A DNA stretch of 64,000 nt from Natrinema sp046097095 (GCF_046097095.1 NZ_CP175698.1:992001-1056000), one strand, 5' to 3'. Counted from the first letter of the stretch, positions 42,952 through 52,033 are shown. The notes: a model not told the origin generated them from the letters alone. Numbers and translations are program-made.

Positions 42952-45603
42952 ATGGTCGAATTCACTAGGCGGACGCTGATAGCATCGTCAGCGGCAGCGG
43001 CAGTCGGTGCGGGGACGGCCGGCCTCGCGGGAGCAGCTACCGATCCCGAGGAACACGACACGCTCGAGGCGCCGTACGTCAAGGGGAACATCGATCGGTT
43101 CTCGACGACGGCGTTCGGTGCCGAAGTGACCGGCCCGTTCGTCTTCGACACGGGAGAACTCCTCTACAGTCTTCAGGGCCCCCATACCGACAATCTCGAG
43201 CCGTTTAACACGGGCGGAGTCGGCATCTTCGACGACTTCCGGTTTACGTTCAACGGCAAGAACGACGAGTTCGATGACCTCGAGCCGCCGCGAACCGATC
43301 GCGAAGAGCAACAGGTCCTCTCGGCGGCCGGCGAGTACCGACTCCTCGTGCAGTCGGGCGACGAGATCAACGGCGGAACCGAACGGTTCGGTCATCCGCA
43401 GACGCCGGACGGGAGGGAACTCGTTGAAATCGCCGAAGACGCGTACGAGGGGATCGGCGACCAGGCCGACATGAACTTCTTCGTCTCGACGGACGAGGAG
43501 GGAGTAGAGGGCTATCTCTTTACCAACAACGAGATCCGACCGGGCGGAATCACGCGAACCCCCCTCTACCGGGACGAAGACGGCTACTTACAGGCCGACC
43601 TCGAGAACGCGATGGAACTCGAGAACACCGAACCGTTCCGCGCGATCGGCGGGACGAAAGTCAACTGTTACGGCGACCTCAGCCCGTGGGAGACGCCCCT
43701 GTCGGCCGAAGAGGAGTACGGTCACCCGCGGGTCAATGGGCTCGCGACGGTCAGCGACATCGTCGAGCAGGGAAGCGGCGTCGGCCTCCGCGGCGGCAGC
43801 GAGTTCTGGAACCGACCCAACATCCTCGAGGTCGATGCCTCGCTCACGGAAATCTTCGGCGACGAATCCGCGTACCCGATGGGGCTGCACAACAACCGGA
43901 ACACCGAGAAACACGCCTATCACCTCGGTGCAGAGCCGATCGATCAGAGCGAGGTCGACGGCGAGGACGGCACCGAGACCGTGAACACGCCCCGTCCCAT
44001 CGGCGACGAGGCGTTTCCGAACCGCTACCGGTACGGCAAGATCGTCGAAGTCACCGAGCCGACCGCCGACGTGCCGACGCCGGTCAAACACCACGTCTTC
44101 GGTCGCGCCGCGTGGGAGTGTCCCGAAGTGTTACCCGACGAACGGACGGTCTACCTCGCCTCCGACGGCGGTGCGAAGGGCATCTACAAGTTCGTCGCCG
44201 AGGAGCCGATGCCGGAGTACGACGACCGCATGGACGTCCGCGGCACTCTCTATGCGATGACGGCCACCGAGATCGGCGACGGGCCGGTCGCCGAGACCGA
44301 TCTCGCTATCGAGTGGCTCCCGATGGGCACCGCGAGCAACGCCGAAGTCGAGTCCTGGATCGCCGACTACGACGACGTCACGCAGGTCGACTACCTCGAG
44401 ACCCACGCCGAGACCGACTGGGCCGACGACCTCGAGCAGGCCCTGAGTGAAGCGGACGAGGAGGTCGCGATCAACGGCAATCAGGACTACATCACCGACG
44501 AGGAAATCGTCGAGTGGGCCGCCCAATACGAGGAACGCGGCCCCGACGGCGTCGACGAGGAACTCCGTCGCGTCCCCTTCCTCGAGACCCGCGCCGCGGC
44601 CAAGGAGATCGGTGCCAGCATCGAGTTCAACAAGGCCGAAGGAATCGATTCCCACGACGAGGCCGAGCCCGGCGACTTCATCTACTTCGGCATCTCCTCG
44701 CTCGGCGGCTCTCTGACCGACGAACACGGTGATATCCGATTCGACGAGGTACAAACCGGCGTCCTCTTCCGGGCCGAACTCGAGGCCGATTACAACGTCT
44801 CCCGGCTCGAACCGGTCGTCGTCGGACCGAACGAGAGCGATCCCCAGTCGGTCCTCGACGAGTCGCTCATCAACGTCGACAACGTGCTGGTGTTAGACGA
44901 CGGCCGGGTGCTCCTCTGTGAGGATAAAGGAACCTTCGGCCGCACGTACCAAAACGACGCGCTGTGGGTCTACGAGCCGCCGGCCGTTCTCCGTACCGAC
45001 TCGATCGCCCTCAGCCACGGCACGACCGGCGACGTGGACCTGACGCTGTCGTCGATTCCCGACGGCCTCGCGGGCGGTCGGGTCACCGTCTCCGTCGATC
45101 ACCCGGACGTCGCCGAGATCACCGACGCCAGTTATCGCGACGCGCTCGAACTCACTGCCGACCCGTCGTTCGCCGACGACGGCTCGAGCGTCGAGTTCCG
45201 ATTCGCCGACCTCGAGGACGAAATCGGCGCGACGCTCGAGGACGTCACGCTCGCGACGCTCTCCCTCGAGGGTGTCGGAACCGGGACGACCGATCTCACG
45301 ATCGAGGTCCACTCGCTGGACGACGACGACGGACTGGCGATCGACACCCAGCCCCGTCCGGGGGTCGCGGTCGTCGGTCCGCCGCCGGTCGGCGAGGGAT
45401 CAGAACAGGCTCCGACCGACCTCGACGACGACGGCCAGTTCGAGGACGTCAACGGCAACGGTCGACTCGATTACGAGGACGTCACCCTGCTGTTCGAGAA
45501 CCTCGAGACCGACGCCGTCCAACTCAACGAGTCGGCGTTTGACTTCAACAAAAACGGAAAGATCGACTACGACGACGTCGCCGACCTCTACGGCGAGCTG
45601 TGA
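42952..45603 (+). CDS. Tat-exported PhoX-type phosphatase with cohesin-like and dockerin modules
   Basis: 883 residues. Tat signal FTRRTLIASSAAAAVGAGTA; then a DUF839/PhoX beta-propeller, the alkaline phosphatase family using Ca and an Fe site. The signature NCYGDLSPWETPLSAEE has the iron-ligand Cys at residue 239, and GRAAWECPEVLPDERTVYL the second acidic block. Residues about 690-805 are a cohesin-like beta sandwich (GLAGGRVTVSVDHPDVAEIT). Residues 822-883 form a dockerin with two Ca loops, DVNGNGRLDYED and DFNKNGKIDYDD. The stop overlaps the next gene's ATG (TGATG). Phosphatase activity is inferred. Confidence 0.88.
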   Translation: MVEFTRRTLIASSAAAAVGAGTAGLAGAATDPEEHDTLEAPYVKGNIDRFSTTAFGAEVTGPFVFDTGELLYSLQGPHTDNLEPFNTGGVGIFDDFRFTFNGKNDEFDDLEPPRTDREEQQVLSAAGEYRLLVQSGDEINGGTERFGHPQTPDGRELVEIAEDAYEGIGDQADMNFFVSTDEEGVEGYLFTNNEIRPGGITRTPLYRDEDGYLQADLENAMELENTEPFRAIGGTKVNCYGDLSPWETPLSAEEEYGHPRVNGLATVSDIVEQGSGVGLRGGSEFWNRPNILEVDASLTEIFGDESAYPMGLHNNRNTEKHAYHLGAEPIDQSEVDGEDGTETVNTPRPIGDEAFPNRYRYGKIVEVTEPTADVPTPVKHHVFGRAAWECPEVLPDERTVYLASDGGAKGIYKFVAEEPMPEYDDRMDVRGTLYAMTATEIGDGPVAETDLAIEWLPMGTASNAEVESWIADYDDVTQVDYLETHAETDWADDLEQALSEADEEVAINGNQDYITDEEIVEWAAQYEERGPDGVDEELRRVPFLETRAAAKEIGASIEFNKAEGIDSHDEAEPGDFIYFGISSLGGSLTDEHGDIRFDEVQTGVLFRAELEADYNVSRLEPVVVGPNESDPQSVLDESLINVDNVLVLDDGRVLLCEDKGTFGRTYQNDALWVYEPPAVLRTDSIALSHGTTGDVDLTLSSIPDGLAGGRVTVSVDHPDVAEITDASYRDALELTADPSFADDGSSVEFRFADLEDEIGATLEDVTLATLSLEGVGTGTTDLTIEVHSLDDDDGLAIDTQPRPGVAVVGPPPVGEGSEQAPTDLDDDGQFEDVNGNGRLDYEDVTLLFENLETDAVQLNESAFDFNKNGKIDYDDVADLYGEL

Positions 45604-46403
45604 TGTCAAGCTCCGAGACGGACGCGAAGTCGGCAGCGCTCGCGGGCGGGGGCCGAGACGGCGACACGGGCGGATCGCGGAGCAGGAGCCGTCCGCGGAC
45701 GGGCGGTTCGCTCCGGACGCGGTTCGCGCTGGGATTCGTCGTCTGCCTCGCGATTGGACTGACACTCGGTCCCGCGGTCGGCGTCGCGGGTGCCGATATC
45801 GGTGCACCCGCGAGCACCGGCCCGGCGGCGACTGGCACACCGGCCGAAAGCACGATCGTCGTCTCGAACGACACGGTCGCACCGAACGGAACCGGCACGC
45901 ACCGGATCGAACTCACCGAGGTCCCCAAGGGTCTCGCCGGCTACCAGGTCACCCTCGCGTTCGCGGACGACGGCGTCGCAACAGTTTCGAACGCCAGCTA
46001 TCCGGCCCAGTACGGCATGACGACCGACCCGGTCGTGACCGCCGACGGCCGGACCGTCACCCTCGAGGCGGTCGATCTCAACGACGACATCGCGCCCGGG
46101 GCGACGAACGTCACGCTGGCGCACGTCACTGTCACCGCCACCGCGGCCGGCGAGACGGACCTGCGCGTCACGGCCGTTCAGGCCGACGCTGACGACGGCA
46201 GCCGCGTCGACCCGTCGCTCGAGGCGGGGTCGCTCACCGTCGCCGGCAATGGCTCGTCCGCGGCCGAAAGCGCGGGGACCAATGGGGGACCGAGCGCCAA
46301 CGAGTCGGCCACGCCGTCCGATTCGGTCCCCGGCTTCGCGGTCGGAAGCGCGCTCGCCGCGTTGGCCACCATCGCGGTCGCCCTGCTCGCGCGGTCACGC
46401 TGA
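45603..46403 (+). CDS. Cohesin-like surface protein with PGF-CTERM anchor
   Basis: 266 residues. Basic N-terminus and a hydrophobic signal (ALGFVVCLAIGLTLGPAVGV). Residues 85-200 are a cohesin-like sandwich related to the one in the preceding PhoX protein: GLAGYQVTLAFADDGVATVS matches GLAGGRVTVSVDHPDVAEIT, and the following ASY and DLND blocks also align. A Ser/Asn/Gly linker precedes DSVPGFAVGSALAALATIAV and ALLARSR, the PGF-CTERM. Its ATG shares one base with the phoX stop, so synthesis is coupled. Likely the surface scaffold of the phosphatase. Confidence 0.85.
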   Translation: MSSSETDAKSAALAGGGRDGDTGGSRSRSRPRTGGSLRTRFALGFVVCLAIGLTLGPAVGVAGADIGAPASTGPAATGTPAESTIVVSNDTVAPNGTGTHRIELTEVPKGLAGYQVTLAFADDGVATVSNASYPAQYGMTTDPVVTADGRTVTLEAVDLNDDIAPGATNVTLAHVTVTATAAGETDLRVTAVQADADDGSRVDPSLEAGSLTVAGNGSSAAESAGTNGGPSANESATPSDSVPGFAVGSALAALATIAVALLARSR

Positions 46404-46483
46404 CCGCGTCGTTCGGTCAGACTGTGGCTTTACCCCGCACGGCGGCGAACGAGCGGTATGGAAACCGACACCGACCGATCGGG

Positions 46484-47497
46484 ATGATCGAAATCGTCGG
46501 ACTGCTCGGCCTGGCGGCCGCCGGAACCGGGGTCCTCTGGTACGGAAGCGCCCGGCTCGAGGACGCAGCGAACGACCTCGCAGATAGCTACGGCCTGCCG
46601 GCGGTCGTCCAGGGTGCCGTGATCGCCGCCGTCGGCTCGAGCATGCCCGAACTGGTGAGCGTGTTGCTCGCGACGCTGGTCCACGGCGCGTTCGAACTCG
46701 GCGTCGGCGCGATCGTCGGCTCGGCGGTGTTCAATCTGCTGGCGATTCCGGGCCTCGCTGTGGTGCTCGGCGGCGGCATCGATACGACGCGCGAACTGGT
46801 CTACAAGGAGGCGCTGTTTTACATGCTCGCGGTCGCGTCGCTGCTGTTGACGTTTTCGCTCGCGGTCATCTACAATCCGGTCACCGCGGCTGACAGCCTC
46901 GTTCGAGGCGACGTCTCGCGCCCACTCGCGGCGTTTCCCGTCGCGCTGTACGGCCTCTACGTCTTCACCCAGTACCTCGACACCGCCGACGAGGGACGAA
47001 CGGGGGACACGTCGGTCGATACGGCACGAGCCTGGCTCCGCTTCGGCGTCGGCCTCGTCGTGATCGTCGTCGGCGTCGAGGCCCTCGTCCGGGCGGCGGT
47101 CGGCCTCGGGGACGCGTTTGGCACCCCGTCGTTCCTCTGGGGGATGACCGTCGTGGCAGCCGGCTCGAGTCTGCCTGACGCGTTCGTCAGCATCGCGGCC
47201 GCACGGGCTGGTCGCCCGACGGTGACGCTTGCGAACGTCCTCGGGAGCAACACCTTCGATCTGCTCGTCTGTGTGCCCGCCGGCGTCCTCGTCGCCGGCT
47301 CGCTGACGGTAACCTTCGCCCATATCGTCCCGATGATGAGTTTTCTGGTGCTGGCGACGATCGTGTTTTTCGGCATCTCACGGACCGAAATGCGTCTCTC
47401 ACGCGGCGAGGCGTGGACGTTACTCGGGCTGTACGCGGCCTTCGTCGGCTGGCTGGTGCTCGAAAGCCTCCGAGTTAGCAGCGTGCTCGAGCTCTGA
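46484..47497 (+). CDS. CaCA family sodium/calcium (cation) antiporter
   Basis: 337 residues, about ten helices with two inverted alpha-repeats: GSSMPELVSVLLA with GAIVGSAVFNLL in the first half, and AAGSSLPDAFVSIAAA with ANVLGSNTFDLL in the second. These hold the ion-binding residues of the YrbG/CaxA-type exchangers. It probably exports Ca2+ or another divalent ion against Na+ or H+. The ATG at 46484 (MIEIVGLLGL) is chosen; the preceding in-frame codons lack membrane character. 80 bases after the cohesin protein gene. Confidence 0.92.
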   Translation: MIEIVGLLGLAAAGTGVLWYGSARLEDAANDLADSYGLPAVVQGAVIAAVGSSMPELVSVLLATLVHGAFELGVGAIVGSAVFNLLAIPGLAVVLGGGIDTTRELVYKEALFYMLAVASLLLTFSLAVIYNPVTAADSLVRGDVSRPLAAFPVALYGLYVFTQYLDTADEGRTGDTSVDTARAWLRFGVGLVVIVVGVEALVRAAVGLGDAFGTPSFLWGMTVVAAGSSLPDAFVSIAAARAGRPTVTLANVLGSNTFDLLVCVPAGVLVAGSLTVTFAHIVPMMSFLVLATIVFFGISRTEMRLSRGEAWTLLGLYAAFVGWLVLESLRVSSVLEL

Positions 47498-47607
47498 TCG
47501 TGAGTCTCGAGCCCGTCTCCGCCGGTGATGGCGTCCGGACGTAGCGAGGGACGATTCGAGGGGGTTCGTCTAGTGGTTTTACGAGGGGCCGATGCAACGA
47601 CGCTGGT

Positions 47608-48900
47608 ATGAGCGACGATTCAGACTCGGACGAGCACCGCTTTGCCACGAACAGCGTCCACGCCGGGCAGGAACCCGATCCGACCACGGGAGCCCGCGCA
47701 CCGCCGCTGTATCAGACCACCTCCTACGAGTTCGAGGACACCGACCACGCCGCCGCCCTGTTCGGCCTCGAGGAGACCGGGAACATCTACTCGCGGATCA
47801 TGAACCCGACGAACGCGATGCTAGAGGAGCGCATCGCGACCCTCGAGGGCGGCGTCGGCGCGCTCGCCACGTCCTCGGGGATGGCCGCGTTCGACCTCGC
47901 GACGTTCATCCTCGCGGAGGTGGGCGACAACATCGTCTCCTCGTCGTCGCTGTACGGCGGGACCTACACCTACCTCACTCACACCGTCGAGAAGCGTGGC
48001 ATCGAGACCAAATTCGTCGACACGCTCGACTACGACGCCTACGCGGAGGCCATCGACGACGACACCGCGTTCGTCCACCTCGAGACGATCGGCAATCCGG
48101 CGCTCGTGACGCCGGACATCGAGCGGATCGCGGACATCGCCCACGACCACGACGTGCCACTGTTCGTCGACAACACCTTCGCGACGCCGTACCTGTGCCG
48201 GCCCCTCGAGCACGGCGCTGACCTGGTCTGGAACTCGACGACGAAGTGGCTCCACGGCGCGGGCTCGACCGTCGGCGGCATCTTAGTCGACGGCGGCTCA
48301 TTCCCGTGGGACGAGGGCGATTATCCCGAGATCACCGAGCCGAACCCGGCCTACCACGGCGTCAACTTCCACGAGACGTTCGGCGAGATGGCCTTCTCGG
48401 TCGTCGCCCGCACCCGCGGCCTGCGCGACCTGGGCAACCAGCAGGCCCCCTTCGACGCCTGGACCACCCTGCAGAAACTCGAGTCGCTGCCTCTGCGGAT
48501 GGAGAAACACTGCGACAACGCGATGGTCGTCGCGGAGTACTTAGAGGACCATCCCGACGTCGAGTGGGTCAACTACCCCGGCCTCGAGAGCCACGAGACC
48601 CACGAGAACGCCGCGGAGTATCTGGAGGGCGGCTACGGCGGCATGATTACCTTCGGCCTCAAGGGCGGCTACGACGCGGCCGAAACGGTCTGTAACGAGG
48701 TCGACCTCACGAGCCTGCTGGCGAACGTCGGCGACGCGAAGACGCTGATCATCCACCCCGCGAGCACCACCCACCAGCAACTCACCGAGGAGGAGAAACT
48801 CGCCGGCGGCGTCACCGACGATCTGGTGCGCCTCTCGGTCGGCATCGAAGACGTCGACGACGTGATCGCGGATCTCGACCGGGCGATCGAACAGACGTGA
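47608..48900 (+). CDS. metY: O-acetylhomoserine aminocarboxypropyltransferase (sulfhydrylase)
   Basis: 430 residues of the Cys/Met metabolism PLP family. PLP lysine is K213 in STTKWLHGAGSTVGG; YSRIMNPTNAMLEERIATLEGG, SSGMAAFDLATF, VDNTFATPYLCRP and HPASTTHQQLTEEE are family blocks. The long SFPWDEGDYPEITEPNPAYHG insert is typical of the MetY branch rather than cystathionine synthases. It makes homocysteine from O-acetylhomoserine and sulfide. A structured sequence follows the stop immediately. Confidence 0.93.
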   Translation: MSDDSDSDEHRFATNSVHAGQEPDPTTGARAPPLYQTTSYEFEDTDHAAALFGLEETGNIYSRIMNPTNAMLEERIATLEGGVGALATSSGMAAFDLATFILAEVGDNIVSSSSLYGGTYTYLTHTVEKRGIETKFVDTLDYDAYAEAIDDDTAFVHLETIGNPALVTPDIERIADIAHDHDVPLFVDNTFATPYLCRPLEHGADLVWNSTTKWLHGAGSTVGGILVDGGSFPWDEGDYPEITEPNPAYHGVNFHETFGEMAFSVVARTRGLRDLGNQQAPFDAWTTLQKLESLPLRMEKHCDNAMVVAEYLEDHPDVEWVNYPGLESHETHENAAEYLEGGYGGMITFGLKGGYDAAETVCNEVDLTSLLANVGDAKTLIIHPASTTHQQLTEEEKLAGGVTDDLVRLSVGIEDVDDVIADLDRAIEQT

Positions 48901-48902
48901 GT

Positions 48903-48961
48903 CGAGGGCCAGAAGTGCTGGAGAGGCCGCAACCGGCATCGCTGCCGGTAATAGGCCCTCG
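48903..48961 (+). other. Nested hairpin directly after metY (terminator or RNA element)
   Basis: CGAGGGCC (48903-48910) pairs with GGCCCTCG (48954-48961). Inside is a perfect hairpin ACCGGCA (48932-48938), loop TCGC, TGCCGGT (48943-48949). It begins three bases after the stop codon. A weaker stem GCCCC...GGGGC encloses 48973-49022 just beyond. There is no U-run, so a simple intrinsic terminator is not assured. Confidence 0.5.
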
Positions 48962-49083
48962 CTGTAGCTAGCCCCACCATCGAGCGCACTCGCTTCGATC
49001 ACACTCTCGCGCCGAGCGGGGCACTCACCGAGGGCACAGCGGAGCAGAGCGTCGCGACCCGTTGACCGACCGCGGAGAAGGAG

Positions 49084-49287
49084 CTACGGCGCTCGAGTCG
49101 AGTGACAGCGAGCGCGAGAGTCCGAGGCAGCGTCGCTCGAGCCGTCGAGATCGACGTTGTCTTCGCCGGTCTCGGCCTCCTCGTCGGCGTTTCGCACACC
49201 GATCGGGAGACCGGAGCCGCAGTCGTCGTCCGTCCCGAGGAGGCGAGCGAACCGACGACGTTCCGCAGCGTGTCTATCGAGACTCAT
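49084..49287 (-). CDS. Possible small acidic protein
   Basis: 67 residues starting MSLDRHAAERRRFARLLGTDDD. The N-terminal 20 residues are basic/amphipathic and the rest is very acidic (NADEEAETGEDNVDLDGSS). Codon use is only moderately haloarchaeal and I do not recognise the family; the opposite strand has an equally long frame. Kept as tentative because nothing else explains 48962-49512, a 550-base interval. Confidence 0.3.
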   Translation of the reverse strand: MSLDRHAAERRRFARLLGTDDDCGSGLPIGVRNADEEAETGEDNVDLDGSSDAASDSRARCHSTRAP

Positions 49288-49512
49288 CTCATCGGATAGA
49301 GGCCGGTTTCCCACGTAGTAATGCGGCGCATTTTCGGTAACAACTTGTTACTTCTCGAGCGAAACGGTCGGAACGATCGAAACTGCGTCCGGGTCCGTCT
49401 CGACAGCCTGACACCGCTTTGCGGCCCCGACACCACTGGCGGCCCCGACACCGCTTTGCGTCCGACCTCCGCAACGTAACACCCTTTTCCGCGACGCCCC
49501 TTCGCTCTCCTA

Positions 49513-50043
49513 ATGACCGATCTTCCCGACCCCGTCGAGCGCGAACTCGAGTCTCACGACGCCTTCGATCGGACCGACGACGGCTACGAACTGACGACGA
49601 CCGTCTTCGAAACGACCGTGGCGGCCGACGACGCCGAGGGGAAACGCGACGGCCGATTTCGCGTCACCGTTTCCCTCCCGGCGCTCGACGCCGCCGTCGC
49701 GGACGAAGTCGTCGCTCCCGTTGTCGAAGACGGCTGGTTCGAGACACTCGAGCGCCGCCTTGAGGACACCTTCGGCGTCGCACACACGAGCACTCACGAC
49801 GAACCCGTCGTCGAACGCGAGACGGACGAGGTCCGTGTCCGCCTCGAGTACACCGCCTGGGACGCCGCCGAGGGTGTCGCCGACGCCAAAGCCCTCGTCG
49901 AGTTCGTCGAAGGGACCTACGCGCAGGGGCTCATCCCCGGCTACGAGTACCGCGGCCCGGCGGCGACGCTGCTCGAGAACGCCCAGGATCGCGGCCAGCA
50001 GGCCGCAGACGAAAACGGGCGCAGCGGCGGGATGCCACTCTAA
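49513..50043 (+). CDS. DUF5813 family protein
   Basis: 176 residues starting MTDLPDPVERELESHDAFDR. Soluble and acidic; FRVTVSLPALDAAVADEVVA and YTAWDAAEGVADAKALVEFV, with LIPGYEYRGPAATLL, match a haloarchaea-restricted family I recall as DUF5813. The length is full. Convergent with the small membrane gene 50 bases downstream. Function unknown. Confidence 0.82.
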   Translation: MTDLPDPVERELESHDAFDRTDDGYELTTTVFETTVAADDAEGKRDGRFRVTVSLPALDAAVADEVVAPVVEDGWFETLERRLEDTFGVAHTSTHDEPVVERETDEVRVRLEYTAWDAAEGVADAKALVEFVEGTYAQGLIPGYEYRGPAATLLENAQDRGQQAADENGRSGGMPL

Positions 50044-50093
50044 GCGACGAAAACAAATCCGATATCGAAGCGAAAGGCGCTGAACCGGGCGAA

Positions 50094-50279
50094 CTACTCC
50101 TCCGGACGCCGGTCGTGCGTATAGACCTCGGTCCAGAGGAACCCGACGCCGATAGCGGCGTAGAGAAGCCCCAGCGCGGCGGATATCTGGTCGCCCGTCG
50201 CCCGGAACGACCACGCCTGAACGAGCCCCAGGAGAACCATCGCGATCCCGATCGCCGCTTTCTGCCGCGTACTCGCCAT
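50094..50279 (-). CDS. Small two-helix membrane protein
   Basis: 61 residues: helices IGIAMVLLGLVQAWSF and ALGLLYAAIGVGFLWTEVY, with charged ends (MASTRQK, HDRRPEE). No recognised family. Stands alone. Confidence 0.6.
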   Translation of the reverse strand: MASTRQKAAIGIAMVLLGLVQAWSFRATGDQISAALGLLYAAIGVGFLWTEVYTHDRRPEE

Positions 50280-50533
50280 GTCGATCTATTGGGTTGCTCG
50301 AGTGATAAATACGCTCACTTCCGATCGGCTGCATACGGACACATAGACCCGTATACTGGCCGGGGGTGCGGCTCGATCAGACGTGAGAGCCGCGCGACCC
50401 GGGGGAGGGCAGGCCGGTACCCAGTCACTGGCCGCGAGTGAGCGCCGACGGCGCGAACGAGCGGGCCGACGACCAACCTGGAACGTAGTGGAGGGGAGGA
50501 AAGAGTGCGGTTACTCGAATTGTTGCCGAGGGT

Positions 50534-50551
50534 GCGCCTTCGGCGCATCCG
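50534..50551 (-). terminator. Hairpin downstream of the RAM/TrkA operon
   Basis: TGCGCC (50534-50539), TTC, GGCGCA (50543-50548), extended by CC pairs to a nine-position stem with one wobble. It lies 19 bases after the stop of the RAM gene on the minus strand. Similar GCGCC-TTC-GGCGC palindromes are frequent between haloarchaeal genes, so it may be either a terminator or a repeat. Confidence 0.4.
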
Positions 50552-50569
50552 CAGCGCAAAACTTCGTTC

Positions 50570-50800
50570 TTAATCCATCGCGATGTACGTCTGCGTGTCC
50601 TCGACGCCCTCGATGGCCTGAATGCGGGTGGCGGCGATTTCCTTGACCGCGGCCGGCGTCTCGACCTGGGCTTTCGCGATGAGGTCGACGTCGCCGGCGA
50701 CGATGTGGGCCGATCGCACGCCGTCGATGGATTCGATGCTGTCTCTGAGCCGGTCCGCCTCGCCCGTGTTCGCTTTGATCATGACGAACGCTGTGACCAT
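50570..50800 (-). CDS. Stand-alone RAM (Lrp/AsnC ligand-binding) protein
   Basis: 76 residues: MVTAFVMIKANTGEADRLRD then GVRSAHIVAGDVDLIAKAQV and GVEDTQTYIAMD, the complete ligand-binding domain of Lrp without the DNA-binding half. Its ATG overlaps the trkA stop by one base (TAATG), so it is translated with TrkA. Such proteins form oligomers that bind amino acids or other small effectors and may modulate potassium uptake. Confidence 0.9.
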   Translation of the reverse strand: MVTAFVMIKANTGEADRLRDSIESIDGVRSAHIVAGDVDLIAKAQVETPAAVKEIAATRIQAIEGVEDTQTYIAMD

Positions 50801-51579
50801 TAGTTGGCACCTCCAGTATCGGTCTCCGGTTCGGACTCCGCTGTGTCAGTTTCGGTCTCCGTCAGTAGTTCCGTCGCGCCGGAGCGCGCGTCTGAGCCCG
50901 CGTTGGCGGCTGCCTCGTCCGGCGTCTCGCCGACCAGCAGTTGGCGTACCTCGCTCAGAACGTCGAAGTCCGCGAGGACGACGAGTCGGTCGCCGTCCTC
51001 GAGCGAGAGGTCCTCGTTCGGGATTCCGAGGTCCCCATCGTGCTTGCCGAAGGCGAGGACGGTCGCGTCGGCGGGCAACTGCAGTTCGCTGATCGTGTAG
51101 CCGTTGACGGGAGCCGCGTCGGTGATCGTGAGTTCGACGACCTGCAGGTGGGGCGCGATGTCAGCGATGGCGCGGATCGTGCCGCCGAGCAAGGCGTTTT
51201 TTGCGCCGATCGCGCCGAGGCGCTCGGGGTAGATCACCTCGTCGACCTGATCGGCGTACTTGCGGTAGATTCCTTCGCGGTAGGCCTCGTCGATCCGCAT
51301 GACCGTCCGGCAGTCGTAGTGGTTCCCGATCATGCAGGCGGTGAAATTGACGTTCAGGTCGCCTGTCAGCGCGCCGATGGCGTCGGCGTCTGCGACGCCG
51401 GCCTCCTCGAGAACGTCTTCGCGAGAGCCGTCGCCCTCGACGGCGGGAAACTCTTGATTACGGGCGCGTCTGATCGTCGGCTCGTCCCGTTCGACCAGCG
51501 TCACCTCGTGGCCTTCGTCGCGCAAGACGCGTGCCGTGCGTAGGCCGACTCGTCCTGCCCCGATAATCACGAACCGCAT
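50800..51579 (-). CDS. trkA: TrkA family potassium-uptake regulatory protein
   Basis: 259 residues. MRFVIIGAGRVGLRTARVLR is the Rossmann NAD(H)-binding TrkA-N motif (GAGRVG); YDCRTVMRIDEAYREGIYRK and the TrkA-C domain (LPADATVLAFGKHDGDLGIPN) complete the RCK gating subunit. The last 35 residues are an acidic Thr/Glu/Ala-rich tail. It controls a Trk K+ channel, needed for the high cytoplasmic K+ of these cells. A RAM gene lies on each side. Confidence 0.92.
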   Translation of the reverse strand: MRFVIIGAGRVGLRTARVLRDEGHEVTLVERDEPTIRRARNQEFPAVEGDGSREDVLEEAGVADADAIGALTGDLNVNFTACMIGNHYDCRTVMRIDEAYREGIYRKYADQVDEVIYPERLGAIGAKNALLGGTIRAIADIAPHLQVVELTITDAAPVNGYTISELQLPADATVLAFGKHDGDLGIPNEDLSLEDGDRLVVLADFDVLSEVRQLLVGETPDEAAANAGSDARSGATELLTETETDTAESEPETDTGGAN

Positions 51580-51736
51580 GGACAGGGATACGCCGGCCCC
51601 CGTGAATAACTTTGCCCCCGAGTACCATGGTAATCGTTCGAACAGCGGCGCTCGAGCGACACCAGCGACGCAGGGGAGACGCGAAGCGAACCGAAGCGAG
51701 AGCAGATGCGGAACGGCCGATCCCAGTCGGATTGCG

Positions 51737-51967
51737 CTATCCCATGGCGATGTAGGTCTTCGTATCCGTGACACCGCCGAGTCCCTGCACGCTCGAGGAG
51801 ACGGTCTGTAACACGTCGTAAACCTCCGGTGCGTCGACCTCCGCGATGATGTCGTAGTTGCCCGCGACGATGTGGGCGTCGGCGACCGGCTCGAGGCCAC
51901 CGATCTCAGCGAGCAGCCCCTCGGACTTTCCGGCGGCCGTCTTCACCATGATGAACGCGTGGACCAT
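51737..51967 (-). CDS. Stand-alone RAM (Lrp/AsnC ligand-binding) protein
   Basis: 76 residues: MVHAFIMVKTAAGKSEGLLA, then VADAHIVAGNYDIIAEVDAP and GVTDTKTYIAMG. It is a clear paralogue of the RAM protein encoded at 50570-50800 and again lacks a helix-turn-helix. It is upstream of trkA on the same strand with a 157-base gap. Together they form RAM-trkA-RAM. Confidence 0.9.
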   Translation of the reverse strand: MVHAFIMVKTAAGKSEGLLAEIGGLEPVADAHIVAGNYDIIAEVDAPEVYDVLQTVSSSVQGLGGVTDTKTYIAMG

Positions 51968-52033
51968 CGAGCGTGTGGTACACGGTGGCACGACTAAAGC
52001 GTTTGCCCGAGCGCGGTCGGTCGCGGACGGCTC

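Noticed and set aside
48901..49083. tRNA gene after metY
   Set aside because: The stems do not make a cloverleaf and no TTCRA T-loop or anticodon arm was found.
49102..49299. Plus-strand 65-codon frame opposite the small acidic protein
   Set aside because: Less acidic and without recognisable motifs; neither strand is convincing and the minus frame was kept only tentatively.
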